A stretch of 15,776 nt of DNA from Planctomycetota bacterium (lineage in GTDB: Bacteria; Planctomycetota; Brocadiia; Brocadiales; Brocadiaceae), in contig JAHFOW010000053.1 of assembly GCA_023261465.1 (NCBI GenBank), positions 1 to 15,776 of the forward strand, written 5' to 3'. The first letter of the stretch is position 1, and each line of letters starts with the position of its first letter. A model generated the notes under the pieces. That model saw only the letters and a program-made list of their open reading frames with translations. It was not told where the DNA came from and did not search any database. Made by a program: the position numbers and the translations under genes. This document shows, one piece after another, positions 14,673 through 15,776 of the stretch.

Positions 14673-14679
14673 TTAATCC
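14611..14679 (+). repeat. attC-like recombination site
   Basis: Order of elements: R'' CACATAAC (14611-14618), spacer CAATCACT, L'' CCACAGG (14627-14633), a GC-rich variable hairpin (GCGG/CCGC), L' CCTGTGG (14657-14663), spacer GTTCTA and R' GCGTTAATC (from 14670) containing the GTT where cleavage occurs. Imperfect R arms, an unpaired spacer and perfect L arms are the attC layout, and the total of about 68 bases is normal. The last R' bases differ from GTTRRRY at one place. Confidence 0.65.
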
Positions 14680-14687
14680 TTCCAGAA

Positions 14688-14789
14688 CCCCTTTTGTATT
14701 TTCCGTTGCGCCCTTTGCGCCTCTGCATGAACGATTACCTGGCAAAAATCCAGAAATTGTTGGACTTCGCTTTACTCAACACAACTTAC
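14688..14789 (+). repeat. Long direct repeat, copy 1
   Basis: These 102 bases match 15684-15776 at about 85 of 93 aligned positions, apart from a 9-base insertion (GTTGCGCCC). The copy ends in a degraded hairpin (TTACTCAACACAACTTAC). It starts 9 bases after the attC-like site and lies upstream of the DUF4160/DUF2442 pair. Confidence 0.8.
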
Positions 14790-14893
14790 AAAACCAGGTA
14801 TTTCTTCGCGTCCGGTGGCAAAATTTACAAACATTATATAGAAAATATCTTTACGTATTCAATGTAATTATGCCGATTACGGCTTGATACGCG

Positions 14894-14925
14894 CTACGTC
14901 ATAAGATATATATTTTATGACGTAG
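14894..14925. repeat. Inverted repeat CTACGTCATAA/TTATGACGTAG
   Basis: A perfect 11-bp stem with a 10-base AT-only loop (apart from one G). It lies 109 bases before the DUF4160 start. It could be an operator for the gene pair or an intergenic repeat; no T run follows. Confidence 0.55.
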
Positions 14926-15033
14926 GTAGAATATTAAGTATCTTGCCATGAGGCAGGCCGAAGAAATAAAAGCAGAAATAAATAGTGTCTGTTTCTAATT
15001 CTTCCTATACCCTTTCTTTTGGAGTAACAAACA

Positions 15034-15288
15034 ATGCCAACAATCTTACAAATTATGGGATGGAGAGTTTTCTTTTATGCGAATGAAGGAGGCGAGCCAA
15101 TTCATGTTCACTGTAAGAATGGAGATAAGGAATGTAAATATTGGTTTGATGAAGAAAACTTTGAAATAGACGAGGCGTATAGTTACAATATGAATAACAA
15201 AGACAGAAGAACTATTAGGAAAATAATTTTTGAAAATTTCGAGCATATTGTTCGGGAATGGGAAGAATTCCAAAAGAGGAGATTATGA
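15034..15288 (+). CDS. DUF4160 family protein
   Basis: An 84-residue protein with the DUF4160 pattern: MPTILQIMGWRVFFYANEGGEPIHVHCKNGD, including the PxHVHxK core, then acidic and basic helices (NKDRRTIRKIIFENFEHIVREWEEF). GGAG lies about 9 bases before the ATG. Members are regularly followed by DUF2442 proteins, as here, and the pair is suspected to be a toxin-antitoxin system, though its biochemistry is not established as far as I know. The stop codon overlaps the next start (ATGA), so translation is probably coupled. The gene lies between long direct repeats. Confidence 0.85.
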   Translation: MPTILQIMGWRVFFYANEGGEPIHVHCKNGDKECKYWFDEENFEIDEAYSYNMNNKDRRTIRKIIFENFEHIVREWEEFQKRRL

Positions 15289-15554
15289 TGCAGAAATTTC
15301 ACATAGTGGAAGATATAAAATTTACAGATGATAAGATAACTATGAAAATTGATAAGAAACAACATACTTTTAAAATATCTGAAATATCAACACGACTGCA
15401 AAAGGCATCAAAAAAAGAACGAGAAACATTCGAGATCAGTGCCTCTGGATACGGAATCCACTGGCCGTTAATAGATGAAGATCTGTCTATTGACGGTTTG
15501 TTAGGTGTTGCACATAAACCCATTTGGCAGGAAAAAATAAAGACGTTGTCATAA
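15285..15554 (+). CDS. DUF2442 family protein
   Basis: An 89-residue protein with the DUF2442 hallmark GYGIHWPLIDEDLSIDGLLG (50-69) and the usual N-terminal strand region (KFHIVEDIKFTDDKITMKI). Two ATGs at 15285 and 15288 are possible; both have GAGGAG just upstream, and the first overlaps the DUF4160 stop by four bases. The frame is open back to ATG 15258, but that start lies deep in the upstream gene. It is the partner of the DUF4160 protein, possibly the antitoxin or DNA-binding half; which is which is not shown by sequence. Confidence 0.85.
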   Translation: MMQKFHIVEDIKFTDDKITMKIDKKQHTFKISEISTRLQKASKKERETFEISASGYGIHWPLIDEDLSIDGLLGVAHKPIWQEKIKTLS

Positions 15555-15683
15555 ATGAAGAAAACCAGCCAGGGTGTTTTGGCTGAAACCGTAACAGTTC
15601 AGCCTCTCGCAAAAGGCGGGAAGGACGCACGGTATCAAACTAAGAAAAAGACATGCTAACGGTATACACTGCTTTATTCGTAT

Positions 15684-15776
15684 CCCCATTTGTATTTTCC
15701 TTTGCGCCTCTGCGTGAACGATTACCTGCCAAAATTCCAGAAATTGTTGGGTTTCGCTTTACTCAACCCAACCTAC
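15684..15776 (+). repeat. Long direct repeat, copy 2 (reaches window end)
   Basis: This copy is about 91% identical to 14688-14789 and lies 996 bases downstream. It ends in a hairpin GTTGGGTT/AACCCAAC followed by CTAC. Its last 18 bases (TTACTCAACCCAACCTAC) occur exactly again at 14174-14191. The repeat may extend beyond the window. Confidence 0.8.

Noticed and set aside
14565..14887. Plus-strand frames of 75-100 residues after the RHH gene
   Set aside because: They run over the attC-like site and the long direct repeat, so they are open by chance.
15590..15650. Possible c-di-GMP-I-like RNA (GGACGCA after a GC-rich hairpin)
   Set aside because: The other conserved parts (GCAAACC and GCAAAGCC) are missing and no gene follows within the window, so the match is probably accidental.
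1..15776. CRISPR array
   Set aside because: The repeats seen are palindromes, MITEs and one long direct pair; no regularly spaced short repeats with unique spacers occur.

Overview
The window reads as a chromosomal segment of a bacterium with a Gram-negative-type envelope (one clear lipoprotein with an LSSC lipobox), with a base composition that looks slightly AT-rich by eye. Several traits (an archaeal-type RNA ligase, an RCK-DHH protein, many dispersed GC-rich palindromes in AT-rich spacers) would suit an anammox-type planctomycete (Brocadiales). That placement is a guess from memory of such genomes and nothing here proves it.

Layout. (1) 1-2028: a promoter -10 box, a very recognisable fluoride (crcB-motif) riboswitch with its own terminator, a second terminator, then a dynamin-like GTPase; a bidirectional terminator closes it. 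(2) 2066-4713, minus strand: an RCK_N-DHH-DHHA1 phosphodiesterase-like gene followed by a Pro/Glu-rich lipoprotein ending in seven 19-residue CCHC repeats; a near-consensus promoter precedes the pair. (3) 5002-6126: an Rnl3-type ATP-dependent RNA ligase. (4) 6193-7471: a PerR-type peroxide regulator divergent from a SAM methyltransferase with a hydrophobic N-terminus. (5) 7555-12190: PcrA/UvrD helicase, an IscS/NifS-like protein, a broken Uma2 nuclease relic, IscU, and a TusA-like sulfur carrier. The last three intact genes form an Fe-S/sulfur-trafficking group, but the IscS-like protein lacks its PLP lysine and two other active-site residues. (6) 12194-12339: a MITE with 25-bp terminal repeats and an 8-bp target duplication that includes the tusA stop codon, just upstream of pncB (nicotinate phosphoribosyltransferase, 12377-13747). 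(7) 13748-15776: a repeat-rich accessory stretch with a second MITE (8-bp duplication), an orphan ribbon-helix-helix gene in what looks like a single integron-type gene cassette with an attC-like site, and a DUF4160/DUF2442 gene pair flanked by ~91% identical direct repeats.

The core (1-12190 plus pncB) is housekeeping and stress physiology: Fe-S assembly, peroxide sensing, DNA and RNA repair, NAD salvage and membrane remodelling. The last 2 kb is mobile and repeat-driven. The observations most worth following are the fluoride riboswitch in front of a dynamin-like GTPase, the Lys-less IscS beside an intact IscU, the CCHC-array lipoprotein, and the MITE and attC-like structures.
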